64,000 nucleotides of DNA from Paragorgia papillata (lineage: Eukaryota > Cnidaria > Anthozoa > Scleralcyonacea > Coralliidae): positions 1,263,001 to 1,327,000 of the forward strand of contig JAWNZC010000327.1 in the NCBI GenBank assembly GCA_035771165.1, read 5' to 3'. The translations under genes and the position numbers were made by a program. The notes beneath the pieces are model-generated. The model did not search any database, was not told the DNA's origin, and saw nothing but the letters and a program-made list of their open reading frames with translations. The first letter of the stretch is position 1; each line of letters begins with the position of its first letter. Shown one piece after another: positions 10,455-20,779 of this stretch.

Positions 10455-13400
10455 CTTAAAATAGAAAAAATAATAAAATTTATAAAATATCTATAAAACG
10501 AATTATTAAGTCTTCCTTATTTCAAAGAGCACTTCAAAAACTCATTAATAATTCATGAGGAAACACAAGGAAATCAGTATCATGTCCGTGGTTTTATACC
10601 TGATAAAACTTCTTGACGTCAGAAAGAATACTAATGACCATACAATTTTATATAAAGAATACTAATGAACATACAATTTTATATAAAGAATACTAATGAA
10701 CATACAATTTTATATAAAGAATACTAATGAACATACAATTTTATATAAAGAATACTAATGAACATAACATCCTATAACGAATCGTTTTTGAAGCCATTCA
10801 AAACACTCGCATCACGTGTTTTATCAGATCTAAAACATGCACTCGGGCTGCGCCCTCGTGGTTTTAAATCTGATAAAACACTCCTGCTCGTGTTTTAAAT
10901 ATTACTTAAAGCGGCAAAGTAACATATTTTGCAGTTTTTCGTTTTCTGGCTTCGTTCTTGAGGTATTTCAGTTTGTTTAATATGTAAATCTCTCATGTTG
11001 TGACGTACACGTGCATAATGAGTTATCGGAGAAAGTTATATATCTTTGCTATATTATTAAACATAATCACTTGAAAATCCACAAGTTTGGTGTTGTCGGA
11101 GAAACACATCTAAACGCTTTTCTTTCAAATTAATTTGGGATAAAAGCAAAGATGTATAACCTCGGATAACTCATGACATTTTACGTCAAAAGGTTTAATT
11201 TACGCATTTCAAACCAACTGAAATATCTCAACAACGAAGCAAGGAAACGAAAAACTGCAAAAGATGTTACTCTGTCATTTTACAGTTGATTTCATATTAC
11301 TTTTCCGCTTTGTGTTGCAAAATTCGTTGCCAAGGTTGAAATATTATCCAATCAAATTGCTAGCTTTGGATCAAAACTCATTATGATTGGATAATTTTTC
11401 AACCTTGGCAACGTAATTCCGAACTTCCGAACGAATATCTGAACTTTGCAACGAACTTCGCAACACAAAGCGGAAAAGTAATATGGAATCAACTGTAAGT
11501 GTTCTTTCAAATGAGACAAACTTAATTTCTGTTCAATTCTGGCAATATAAATTAAGTTTGTCTAATTTAAAAGAACTCGTGAAATTGTAATGGAAGACCT
11601 TTTACAACTTTTCTGTATCATTCTTCGTACTTTTTCGAGATATTTTCAGTTTGTTTGACAGGAGATTTAACGTGCACGTTGTCTTATAAAGATTACATAA
11701 TTTTTCTGTAGACTAAAATGTATACCTTTACTCCACATGTTTTGGCAAAACCGTTGATGGACTTCATCTTTTGCATAAATCCAGTGTGAACTCGTGCGGT
11801 CTTCCCGTTCGGGTGAAATGCACTGCCTCTGTAATACCTTAGGCTGCATGTGGCGAAAATGGCTATAAATAAAGAAACAATTTGACTTGAATATTTGTAG
11901 AAAACAAAAGTTGTTATATATCTGGGTTTATTGGTTCTATTTTAGTCACGTGCATGGCATTAGAGAAATGAAACCCTGATGAAGGGCTCGGCTCAGCGCC
12001 TTTTTGTATCTACTGCGCATGCGCGAGTAGATAGTGAAGTTAAGTCACGTCACGTCAAGTTAACAAAAGAATACCTTCGGAGCCAATCAAAACATAGAAT
12101 AAAATGATTGTCTCGCGACAAACCACCGAAACCAAATAACTACTGTACACCAAGTATTTCATAAGTGGTCGTTATGACAGCATAAAGCGAGATATTCGAG
12201 GAGCGGGATATTCAGCAAGAGGAAGTTTTTACAAATTTAGTAAGTATGAATCGTAGTCCATACTTAAGTGCAATCTACTAGACGTTGTTAGAATGATGAT
12301 AAAAGTTTTTGAAAGCTTCTTAATGGACGTTGCATGAATGCATGGACGATTTAATATTCCGACGAGGCAATTTATATGGCCAACATGCATGTGTTCAGCA
12401 GTCTGATTGAGCTTCGTCAACTGACAATGCATGATCGTGTGCATTGCCGAACATAATTTTATCTTATTTGCAAGAACATTTAAAATGACAACGTAACATC
12501 TTTTGCAGTTTTTGGTGTCCTTCCTTTGTTTTTGAGATATTTCTACATCATCCAAGTTGTTGCTCTTAAATCTTTATTCTTATGTAATTTGTGTATTAGT
12601 TGGGGGGGGGGGGGGGGGTTATCGTTTTTTATCTTAATGTTTATTATGTAATTTTTTTGTTGGGTTGGTCTTCACATGGGACTCGTGTCCTGTGTTGATC
12701 ATTCCTTCAATCATGTTCAAGTATTGCACTCTTTATTTACTGTATATATTTGCATTCTTGCATGGTTGTAAAGTTAATAAATTTTTTTAAAAATCATGTA
12801 TTATCGGAGAAGGTTATATATTTTTGCTATTATCAAACCAAACTTAGTTCGAAAAAAGCATATCCGTGTGTTTCTCACACAGCACCAAACATGTAGTAGA
12901 ATTTCAAATGATTTTGTTTGATATAATAGCAGAAAGATATATAACCAGCTAACACAATGGGAAATTATTGGGAATCCGATAAGATAAGACATGATGTACA
13001 TTGCTAGTAGTCTATATATGGATCGTTTTACTCACGTGATCGGTGGCGCCGTCGGGGTGGTGAAACAATACGAAATTTTTGAATAAGAATAGAGCTCTAA
13101 ATTCCCATTGGATAAAGATGGTACACCAATAATATGGCCGCCATTTCATTGTTTCGGTACACCATGGTACACCAATATGGCCGCCATTACGTCAGATGAA
13201 AACGATCTATACTCTGTTCTTTATCTTAAACTTGAGGTAACTTTTACTAAACCTCCCAAGGCTTGAGGGACATTTAATCACTAATCAACCAATATATTAT
13301 GCTATCACTTTGTAATATTACGGTTACCGAGGAAGAACGAAAGTAAAAGTCCCGAGGGCCAAGTCCGAGGGAATGTATCTGGCATAAAACCGACATCCAA

Positions 13401-15975
13401 ACGTGGCCATGTATCGTGTGTGTAAAGGCTGACAATTTTTTACGGTAACTATCTTTATTTGAAATGCAATCGCCATTTATATATCTATATCTGTAAATAT
13501 ATTACAAGCGCTTTTAAATAACAATATATATGATCGGTTCAATGGTTACCATTGATCTAATGCAAATTCACGCACATAAACTAATATTAGATAGTTGTCT
13601 ATAAAAACAACAACAGTGTATAGATATGCGCATGCATTGATTTAGTATTAGTCCCACATTTTATGTTCTAGGCAAACTGTAATAAATTCTTGAGAAAACA
13701 AACCAGTTACACAATGAAAGTTTGCCTTTCGTTTAGGGCGCTGCCGCTACAAGCGGGTTCAGCGAAACTACTTCGAGATAGGCAAACACTTGTCTCTACT
13801 TCTCGATTGGGGGCGCTACCAGTGTACTGTACTCGAAATGTTTTAGGCCGTTGCATTGGGCAATGATATTGCCTATTGGAAATTCACGGGAATCGTACCA
13901 TGTGCATAAACATTAGGTATTATTAGTTACTAATCGTACCTGATGCATAAAGATTAGGTATGATTAGTTACTAATCGTACCTCATCTTTATGCATCGGGT
14001 TATTTCGATATTAAATGTGCGTGTGGAAACAATAGGGAGTTTACGATCTACGACGGCAACCTCGACGACGCGGCCATTCAAACAAAATAATTCTTCCTTT
14101 AAAAGAAAGAAAATGAATAATTTGTAGTCCCAAGAGAAATCTTTAAGTCGTCCTCGTTATGTTTACACCGCCATTGAGTGTATTTTCACGTCTTCACGAC
14201 GACGTTAAGTCATGGACCGATGAAGGCTGTTGCTTATGAATGCCTTCAACACTTTCAATGCAATCATTTTACGAGTTGTCGAACGTTTTGAAAGTCATAA
14301 AATAAGCTTTGAGTGCAAACAGGGAAGTTATTCAACCGTGTTTTCTTTTAAATACCAAAATTTATATCGCGTTGTCCACTGCCGTCGTCGTCGTAGTTCG
14401 TAAACTCCCTAATGAAAACCGGGGTGGCCGTGATATTATTACGGTGGCCCGTTGGGGACACGCTTGTTCCGTAGAAAATATACAGCACTTCCGTAGAAAA
14501 TGTATAGCCGTTCCGTAGAAAATGTATAGCCGTTCCGTAGAAAATGTAGAGCTCTTCCGTAGAAATGTATATATACAGCTGTTCCGTAGAAAATATACAG
14601 CTCTTCCGTACAAAATGTATAGCTCTTCCGTAGAAAATGTATAGCTCTTCCGTAGAAAGTTAAAACTAATGCGCGCGCACGTTAAGCATATTCGTATTAC
14701 ACGAAGTGTTGGTACGGTCTATTATGAATTCAATATGGCAGCTTGTCAGCAATGTTCTGCGGAGTTTCCTTCCCAAGTTTACATTCAGTTTTGTCCTTCT
14801 TGTGGCTTTGAAAGAAACGGTATTAGGTTCCATTAAATTATTGGGTATTGTTTAGTGATTTAAAGTACAGAGTACTCAGAGGTTAAATAACATATGTTTA
14901 CAATATCTCACAGTATAAACGTCAGTATTTCAGAATTTTAATGAAGAGCATATAACGTTTCTGACGTGCTCTTCATTAAAATTCTGGTTTTCTTTTCGAC
15001 GTGATAATTGATAATCATTCAAACGTCTCTTTAAAGTGCGAACGGTCATCTCTATACCATGTTCATTTTTTAGTAGCTGAGTTATAAGTTCGTATTTATA
15101 ACCAAGATGGAAATAATGCTCTATGACTCTACGTTCGATAACTACAGCAATATAATTTATAAAATAAAATGAAAAGATATTGTATGAATACTGACGTTTA
15201 TACTGTGAGATATTGTAAACATATGCTATTTAACCTCTGAGTACTCTGTACTTTAAATCACTAAACAATACCCAATAATTTAATGAACCTTACCGTTTCT
15301 TTCAAAGCCACAAGAAGGACAAAACTGAATGTAAACTTGGGAAGGAAACTCCGCAGAACATTGCAGCCAAGCTGCCAAATTGAATTCATAATAGACCGTA
15401 CCAACACTTCATGTAATACGAATATGCTTAACGTGCGCGCGCATTAGTTTTAACTTTCTACGGAAGAGCTATACATTTTCTACGGAAGAGCTATACATTT
15501 TCTACGGAAGAGCTATACATTTTCTACGGAACGGCTATACATTTTGTACGGAACAGCTGTATATTTTCTACACAACAGCTGTATATATACATTTCTACGG
15601 AACGGCTATACATTTTCTACGGAAGTGCTGTATATTTTCTACGGAACAAGCGTGTCCCCAACGGGCCACCGTATATTACATAAATTCGTGTTCAGGTCGG
15701 CCGCTCGACGTGTATTAAAACACCCCCTATGATATAACCGACCTAAAACGAAAGCATTTTTACGAAGTGAAGTAAATTGCGCAGGGAAATTCAGAAATCC
15801 CCCCAAAATTCGCAGACTACGCAGTAACAAAAAACTCTCAAATTTCCTTATTGTCGAGTGTTATCTTTCTCCTGTTGTAGTCAGACTTGTTGAAATACAA
15901 AAAGAAAATCATTGAATTTAGCTCACCGCTGATTTGAAAGCACAGGATAAGCAGAATTGGCAAAAACGTCTTCAT
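10095..15975 (-). CDS. Secreted M15-type zinc metallopeptidase, gene copy A (3 exons)
   Basis: Exons join as 15975-15927, 11862-11726 and 10454-10095 to a 181-residue protein. Exon 1 gives the signal peptide MKTFLPILLILCFQIS (residues 1-16) and ends in phase 1. Exon 2 (17-62) and exon 3 (63-181) give one domain. Motifs: SNHYIGHAID (89-98, the SxHxxGxAxD motif; H91 and D98 zinc ligands) and LRWGGDFRTPDTVHID (140-155; D150 base, H153 third ligand), with VYITSSFR at the exon 2/3 join. This pattern is that of M15 D-Ala-D-Ala carboxypeptidase / endolysin-type peptidases, which cut peptidoglycan stem peptides. Cysteines C22, C60, C110, C114, C129 and C177 fit an extracellular disulfide-bonded protein. 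The length is that of a single M15 domain. Family assignment is from motifs, and the substrate is inference. Both introns are packed with transposons. Confidence 0.8.
10626..10770. repeat. 31-bp minisatellite, ~5 copies
   Basis: Unit GAATACTAATGAACATACAA plus 'TTTTATATAAA', starting at 10626, 10657, 10688, 10719 and 10750. Copy B of the duplication has only about three units (27527-27620), so the array has changed size since the duplication. Confidence 0.85.
11283..11495. mobile_element. Palindromic MITE with TA target (Tc1/mariner-like), copy A
   Basis: Ends CAGTTGATTTCATATTACTT and AGTAATATGGAATCAACTG are inverted and flanked by TA (11281-11282, 11496-11497). The 213-bp element is inserted in an older foldback whose sequence resumes at 'AGTGTTCTTTC'. 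It is also present in copy B, so it predates the duplication. Confidence 0.8.
11726..11862 (-). CDS. M15 gene A, exon 2
   Basis: 137 nt between an acceptor (TTTCTTTATTTATAG) and a donor (AAG|GTATAC) on the minus strand. It encodes IFATCSLRYYRGSAFHPNG and then an FMQKMKSINGFAK helix-like block and TCGVK. Phase 1 entry joins the G of exon 1 with CC (Ala17). Phase 0 exit joins VYITSS of exon 3. Two changes from copy B, both altering residues (M46L, Q47K). Confidence 0.8.
13019..13210. mobile_element. 'ATGGCCGCC' MITE, copy 2
   Basis: Ends GGATCGTTTTACTCACGTGA and TGAAAACGATCTAT, with two 'CACCAATATGGCCGCC' type blocks inside. It is the counterpart of the copy at 30691-30871 and predates the duplication. 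Confidence 0.75.
14030..14412. mobile_element. GGGAG-type MITE private to copy A
   Basis: Inverted ends TAGGGAGTTTACGA and TCGTAAACTCCCTA bound about 380 bp. Copy B (32400-32425) runs straight from 'GTGTGGAAA' to 'CCGGGGTGGCC', so this is an insertion in copy A or a precise loss from copy B. The flanks (TGGAAA / TGAAAA) suggest a 6-bp duplication with one change. Confidence 0.75.
14439..15673. mobile_element. 1.2-kb hairpin element private to copy A
   Basis: Two arms of roughly 600 bp are inverted over their full length, from TTACGGTGGCCCGTTGGGGA on the left to its complement on the right. Each arm contains tandem TTCCGTAGAAAATGTATAGC units. It also holds a mirrored small zinc-ribbon reading frame (about 14732-14836 plus, complement near 15285-15390). 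TATTA repeats at 14434-14438 and 15674-15678. The empty site is in copy B near 32430. Confidence 0.85.
14732..14836 (+). CDS. Short zinc-ribbon reading frame in hairpin arm
   Basis: ATG opens a 34-residue frame with CQQCSAEF followed 14 residues later by FCPSCGFE, a classic Cys-x2-Cys ... Cys-x2-Cys ribbon, then a stop. The mirrored arm carries the same frame on the minus strand. It may be the 5' exon of a former transposon or host gene. Expression is unknown. Confidence 0.4.
   Translation, partial: NMAACQQCSAEFPSQVYIQFCPSCGFERNGIRFH
15927..15975 (-). CDS. M15 gene A, exon 1 (signal peptide)
   Basis: 49-nt exon: ATG, MKTFLPILLILCFQIS, then G|GTGAGC. The start is chosen because all three exon-1 copies keep this ATG, length and phase, and because the peptide is a good secretion signal. 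TTGAC repeats lie in the 5' leader. Confidence 0.8.
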
Positions 15976-15984
15976 TCTCTCGTC

Positions 15985-16016
15985 TTGACTTGACTTGACT
16001 TGACTTGACTTGACTA
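15985..16016. repeat. (TTGAC)n in the 5' leader of gene A
   Basis: About six pentanucleotide units immediately upstream of the M15 start codon. The corresponding site in copy B has turned partly into TAGAC units (32738-32788), and copy C has a short version (3420-3440). Confidence 0.85.
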
Positions 16017-16093
16017 GAGGCTGATCGCTCGTGTTCGGTCTTGTCAGTTAGGTGATCGTCGATCGTCTAATCTTTTCGAAGAGCACTTCCTGA

Positions 16094-16100
16094 TTATATA
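16094..16100 (-). promoter_or_regulatory. Candidate TATA box, M15 gene A
   Basis: TATATAA on the minus strand about 120 nt before the start codon, within sequence shared by copies A and B. Position is plausible, but there is no transcript evidence. Confidence 0.35.
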
Positions 16101-16258
16101 CAAATATTATCTGTAACGACAGGGAGCCAACACTTCCCCTCAGCCAACACTTCCCCTAATTCGTAAACACAAGTTTTTTGCGGTGATAAATTGACGTTAA
16201 ACGATAAGTACTAGTGTTTCCTGTATTTGTTGGCATTTTTCTGTTGTTGTTTTTTTAA

Positions 16259-16479
16259 CAGAGGAGCATGACAGGAGCATTCGTTGAAAATTTCAAGAGA
16301 ATCTGACGTATAGTCTTCGAGAAGGGAAATCTCAAAGTTTGTTAATGGATATTTCATTTCTGGATATGATTTCAATGCTTTATTAATGACGTCACAAGGC
16401 ATTCAACACGCAACCTCGAGAACTATATACGCCAGATTCTCTCGAAATGTTCAGTGAATGCTCCTGCTATTCTCCTCTG
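16259..16479. mobile_element. Palindromic MITE with TTAA target, copy A
   Basis: Ends CAGAGGAGCATGACAGGAGC and GCTCCTGCTATTCTCCTCTG are flanked by TTAA (16255-16258, 16480-16483). TTAA duplication fits piggyBac- or Kolobok-type elements. The 63-residue minus-strand frame overlapping it is a by-product of the palindrome. Confidence 0.8.
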
Positions 16480-16862
16480 TTAACTAAAACAAGAAAAAGA
16501 CGCCAACGAGTGAACGACTGAGTTTTTCGGCTTTTTCCCTTCATAGCTCATAGACACTTTAAAGTTTCCGTTTCTGAACAGATTCTGCGGAAATACGAGA
16601 TATTGACATATTGTGTCGACATGTGGAAGTGCATTGCAAGGTTCTAATTAGTTCGGCCTTGACCTTTATATTAAGTTCAACTAAATTCGTCATACTTAAT
16701 AAAATGCCTATGACACGGAAATTAATTTTATCTTATTTGAAAGAACATTTAAAATGACAACGTAACATCTTTTGCAGTTTTTGGTTTCCTTCCTTTGTTT
16801 TTGAGATATTTCAGGTTTGATATGTAAATATAACATCGGGTGACGTACACGTATACATATAA

Positions 16863-18076
16863 CAGGGACCTTAAGCAAGGTAGTACGACGGCGGCAAATC
16901 AGATAATTACTAATCAAAAACTGTTACCAAATAAATAGCAACAGTTGTTGCTATGGCAACATGACGTTTCAAAATGGCTGCCAATTACCCTTCAAACTAG
17001 TTTAATTCGAAAAAAACTTTGGTGACCCCCAATTTTCTGTAGAACGAAATTTTTTTTAAATTAACAAATATGCTTTCTCCGGAAAAAAAATTATTCGTTC
17101 TACAGAATTTTTTTTAAATCGGCCTATTGATTACTCATACCTCAAGAAAAGTTTTGGGGGTCACCAAAGTTTTTTTCGAATTAAATTAGTTTGAAGGGTA
17201 ATTGGCAGCCATTTTGAAACGTGATTGTTGCCATAGCAACATGGCAACAACTGTTGCTATTTATTTGGTAGCAGTTTTTTATTGTCAGACTGTGCATAAC
17301 TATGCATAACATTTAGTTTTATTCTTTTTTCGAATTGTTTAATCACGTGTTTTGGACTCTCAAACTTGTATTTTCCATTTTTCAAGAAACTGTATGGAGC
17401 CACCTTAAAAGAAACCATCGATCAGGCATCGTATACTGTATGCTTTATGTATTTTGTAAGATCTTTAAAAGCAGCCATAGCTTCGACAACGCGTTAATAC
17501 GCCTAAGTAAACTAACAACTTTTGCTATTCCTTGCCACAACGTCGTCTTGAAAACGTGAAAACGCTTCAGTTGACGTTGTATGTGCAATAAAGACCTTAC
17601 GAAGTACGACGGCAAGCTCAACGACAACGTCTTCTAAACAAAATAATTCTAGTTGTGGAATGATGAGAATGAATAATTTTAGTCCCAGAGTAATCTCAAC
17701 ACCGTCCTTGTTCTTTATACAACGCCACTTACAGCATTTTCACCAATTCAGGACGACGTCAACGGCCAAACGATGAGAACTGTTGCGTAATATTTACTTC
17801 AATACTGACACTACAATCATTTTAGCAGTACTGGGGCGTTTTGCATGGAAGTTATTAAACTAGCTTCAAATATCAAATACAATAGTCAGTTATCCGTGAC
17901 TTTTTTGGCATAAAATTTATGTTCCTTACCGTTGCTTTACTAATGGTGCAACGAGGACGGTGTTGTGATTACTCTTGGGACTGCAAATTATTCAACGTTT
18001 TGTTTTGGTTGAAACTGAATACTATTATACTTGGGTCGTCGTCGTGACGTTCGCGTTGGGCTTGCTTAATGTCCCT
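16863..18076. mobile_element. GGGACC MITE with nested elements, copy A
   Basis: It starts CAGGGACCTTAAGCAAGG and ends CTTAATGTCCC at the same host position as the simple 260-bp copy at 40375-40634. Nested in it are a partial foldback of the 'GGTGGCTCC' family (about 16915-17415; the full family copy is at 44304) and a second GGGACC-type element from about 17590. No coding content. Confidence 0.65.
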
Positions 18077-18129
18077 AATTATGACTTATCGGAGAAGGTT
18101 ATATATTTTTGCCATCAAACCAAACTTAA

Positions 18130-18580
18130 AGGACATTGGCAACAAAAATTAAGTTTGTCTAATTTGAAAGAACTCATAAAATTGTAATAGAAGATCCTTT
18201 ACAATTTTTTCGTATCTTTCTTCGTTTTCAAGATATTTCAATTTGTTTAAAATGTAAATGAATGGTCTCTGACGTCACGAGCAGGGTACAGTATTTTCAC
18301 ACGTAGAAAAATCAGTTATATCTCTAAATTTGTTCAACGAAATCACTTGAAACTGTGCACATAAAACGCCTTGTGACACTGAACATTTCATAACTGATGT
18401 TGCTTTGTGTAAAAATACTGTACCCTGCTCATGACGTCAGAGCCCATCTCATTTACATATTAAACAAATTGAAATATCTTGAAAACGAAGAAAGATACGA
18501 AAAAGTTGTAAAAGATCTTCTATTACAATTTTACGAGTTCTTTCAAATTAGACAAACTTAATTTTTATTGCCAATGCTCT
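18130..18580. mobile_element. TTAA-flanked foldback private to copy A
   Basis: Arms of about 200 bp begin AGGACATTGGCAACAAAAAT and end with the near complement TTTTTATTGCCAATGCTCT. TTAA lies on both sides (18126-18129, 18581-18584). Copy B has the unoccupied site at 40670-40673. The centre holds mirrored GAGCAGGGTACAGTATTTT blocks. Confidence 0.85.
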
Positions 18581-18762
18581 TTAATTCGAAAAAAGCATAT
18601 CCATGTGTTTCTCACACAGCACCAAACATGTAGCAGAATTTCAAATGATATTGTTTGATATAATGGCAGAAATATATATAACCAGCTAACACAATGGGAA
18701 ATTATTGGGAATCAATTAATACCGAGATAAGACATGATGTACATTGCTAGTAGTCTATATAT

Positions 18763-18940
18763 GGATCGTTTTCACTCACGTGATCGGTGGCGCCGTCGGG
18801 GTGGTGAAACAATACGAAATTTTTGAATAAGAATAGAGCTAAATTCCCATAGGATAAAGATGGTACACAAATATGGCCGCCATTTCATTGTTTCGGTACA
18901 CCAATATGGCCGCCATTACGTCAGATGAAAACGATCTATA
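18763..18940. mobile_element. 'ATGGCCGCC' MITE, copy 3
   Basis: Same ends and two 'ATGGCCGCCATT' blocks as the other copies. It is equivalent to 40854-41030 in copy B. Confidence 0.75.
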
Positions 18941-19176
18941 CTCTGTTCTTTATCATAAACTGACGTTATCACAACTTTTGTGAATATCTCTTAAACAATA
19001 AAATATAAAATAAGATGAAAAGGAAACTATATGGGGTCACCACATAGAGTGGGTATCTCCCCGAAACTAGATAATTATAGAAAAATGGGTTCACCACTCA
19101 CTTTTTAATTTTTCCTCGACTAATAAAATCGATAATCTCACATGTGTCGATTATCCGAAATGAAACGCATTAGACT

Positions 19177-19651
19177 ATATGGACCTTATTCAAAAATGGC
19201 CGCCGAACTAGAGTTCTTTATGTGCATGTAAATTAGTCTTTACTCAGCGTGCTGTCCGCCATCTTGGAATTATTTTCGATATGCAAAATTATGCATGTGA
19301 CGACATAAGCAGGGTAAAGTGAAATTTTTATCTGGCCAATCTTATGACATTATGAGCTAGAAACTCGATTTTTTGTTGCGCTATTTCCATTTTAAATTGA
19401 CCAACAACATTTAAAAAGCCTTCCATGGAAATTTGGGCACCCACGGAGTAGTTTCATCAGGTTTACCCTGCTTGTGACGTCACCAATTTCCTAGTTAATT
19501 AGACCCAATATTGCAACAAGATGGCGGACAGCACGCTGTCTTTGGTCGAAATATTTCCAAAACCAAAACAGATACGGAAAAATTGTAAAAGGTCTTCTTT
19601 TTGAATATAAAATAATTTTAATTCGGCGGCCACTTTGGAATAAGGTCTATT
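19177..19651. mobile_element. MITE with GACCTTATTC ends, containing a nested palindrome
   Basis: Ends GGACCTTATTCAAAAATGGC and its near complement. A second palindrome, CAGCGTGCTGTCCGCCATCT to its complement (19245-19538), is nested inside. The copy-B counterpart (41264-41449) lacks the nested part and is 290 bp shorter. Confidence 0.75.
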
Positions 19652-19847
19652 ATATACTGCTCTATTTTTGTATATATATATTTTTGTATATCAGTATATA
19701 TATATATACTGCTCTATTTTTGTGGAGAAATAGGACTAATTTTTTATATAATAAGCAGAACAATGCATGGATATTTGGAAATATGAAATTATTTTTCCTG
19801 TTGAACAAGATAACTCGTTCGTTTTGCTCACTTGTGACATATCCTGG

Positions 19848-20656
19848 GCTCTAATGGATAGAGCTACGTCACAGTCGGAACACCAAAATTTCTTCCGCCG
19901 AGTCTGAGTCAGACGAACCATCTTGGAACATATTGATCAATATATCTAAAGTTTTCACTGCTTAATTAAATAAAGGTTTAAGAGACGCAATACCAAAAAC
20001 ACACTAAAAAGTCCCTGAGAGCCAGGAATTCAGTTCCGACCGTGACGTCACACAGTAAACTCGCAACAGGTCCCTAATGCACGGTCACAGTTATAGAGAT
20101 ACCAAATTTGGAGCGCTGTTAATGGGCGGGGATTTAATATTTTTGAGAAAAAATTTCGGGAAACATTTTCTTTTAACCTAAGTTATTTAAATATGTAAAG
20201 ATCCCACAGGCCATAGAGGCACTTTAAGCCAAAATTATGTCTTTTTGACGCTCTTGTCGAGTGTCTATTTTAAATACGTTGGTTTCATGACAGTGCTGTA
20301 CAATAGATTTCGGAAGTGAAAATTGTCTTTATCGGTCGCGACGATCGCCGACAGAGCTACAACTATATATGGAAACAGGAATTTGGAGTTAAAGTTTCTG
20401 TTTTATTATTTAATTTATAATTTAATTATAATTCTGCCGACCTGTGGAAGGTTTTAATTATTAATACCCTGATTAAGTGCGTATGAAACGAAAATTAACT
20501 TTGTCTTCTTTGAAAGAACACTTAAAATGGTAGTTTTATCTTTTGCAGCTGTTCGTTTCCACGATTCGTTTTTGAAATATTTCAGGTTCTTGATATGCAA
20601 ATTAAACATTTTGATATCACGCGTACACGTGCGTAATGAGTTATTGTAGAAGGCGT
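19848..20656. other. Spacer between duplicated segments
   Basis: No gene seen. From about 20470 the sequence resembles one arm of the 'AGTGCATATGACACG' foldback family (full copy at 60837), cut off by the following AGAC array. Confidence 0.5.
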
Positions 20657-20659
20657 TGT

Positions 20660-20746
<87 letters not shown>
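20657..20746. repeat. (AGAC)n microsatellite
   Basis: About 22 uninterrupted AGAC units at the boundary of the foldback arm. Open frames through it are artefacts. Confidence 0.95.
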
Positions 20747-20779
20747 CACAGAAATATTTATTTAAATTCGGAATTTCTT

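Larger units (their letters stand above)
10455..11725 (-). other. Intron 2 of M15 gene A, transposon-filled
   Basis: Begins GTATAC and ends TTTTAAG on the minus strand. It contains a 31-bp minisatellite, a foldback (about 10540-10905), a composite foldback (10905-11690) and a Tc1-type MITE. No exon is seen inside. Confidence 0.7.
11863..15926 (-). other. Intron 1 of M15 gene A
   Basis: 4.06 kb, GTGAGC to TTTATAG on the minus strand. It contains the 13019 MITE, a G-run at 12602-12619, a small hairpin near 13940-14005 (CCTGATGCATAAAGAT arms), a GGGAG MITE and a 1.2-kb hairpin element. No extra exon is recognised; the minus-strand frames at 12229-12555 and 12801-13001 look like chance. Confidence 0.65.
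7366..19847. repeat. Segmental duplication, copy A
   Basis: This 12.5-kb segment corresponds, in the same order and orientation, to 20836-41589. It holds a foldback, a LINE tail, a tetranucleotide array, M15 gene A, and the MITEs to its right. Visual identity is high; the M15 exons differ at 7 of 546 coding bases. Large differences are explained by insertions private to one copy. About 1 kb of unrelated DNA separates the copies. Confidence 0.85.

Noticed and set aside
11667..11849. 60-residue minus-strand frame starting MQPKVLQRQC
   Set aside because: Wrong frame of M15 exon 2; the neighbouring frame gives the family-like sequence and fits both splice phases.
15639..15830. 63-residue minus-strand frame, partly repeated at 32386-32583
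   Set aside because: Falls in intron 1 of the M15 genes and is interrupted by private insertions; no domain or splice support.
16211..16402. 63-residue frame, identical in copy B (39610-39921), that looked like a conserved exon
   Set aside because: It lies inside a palindromic TTAA-flanked MITE duplicated with the whole segment, so its conservation is explained by duplication.
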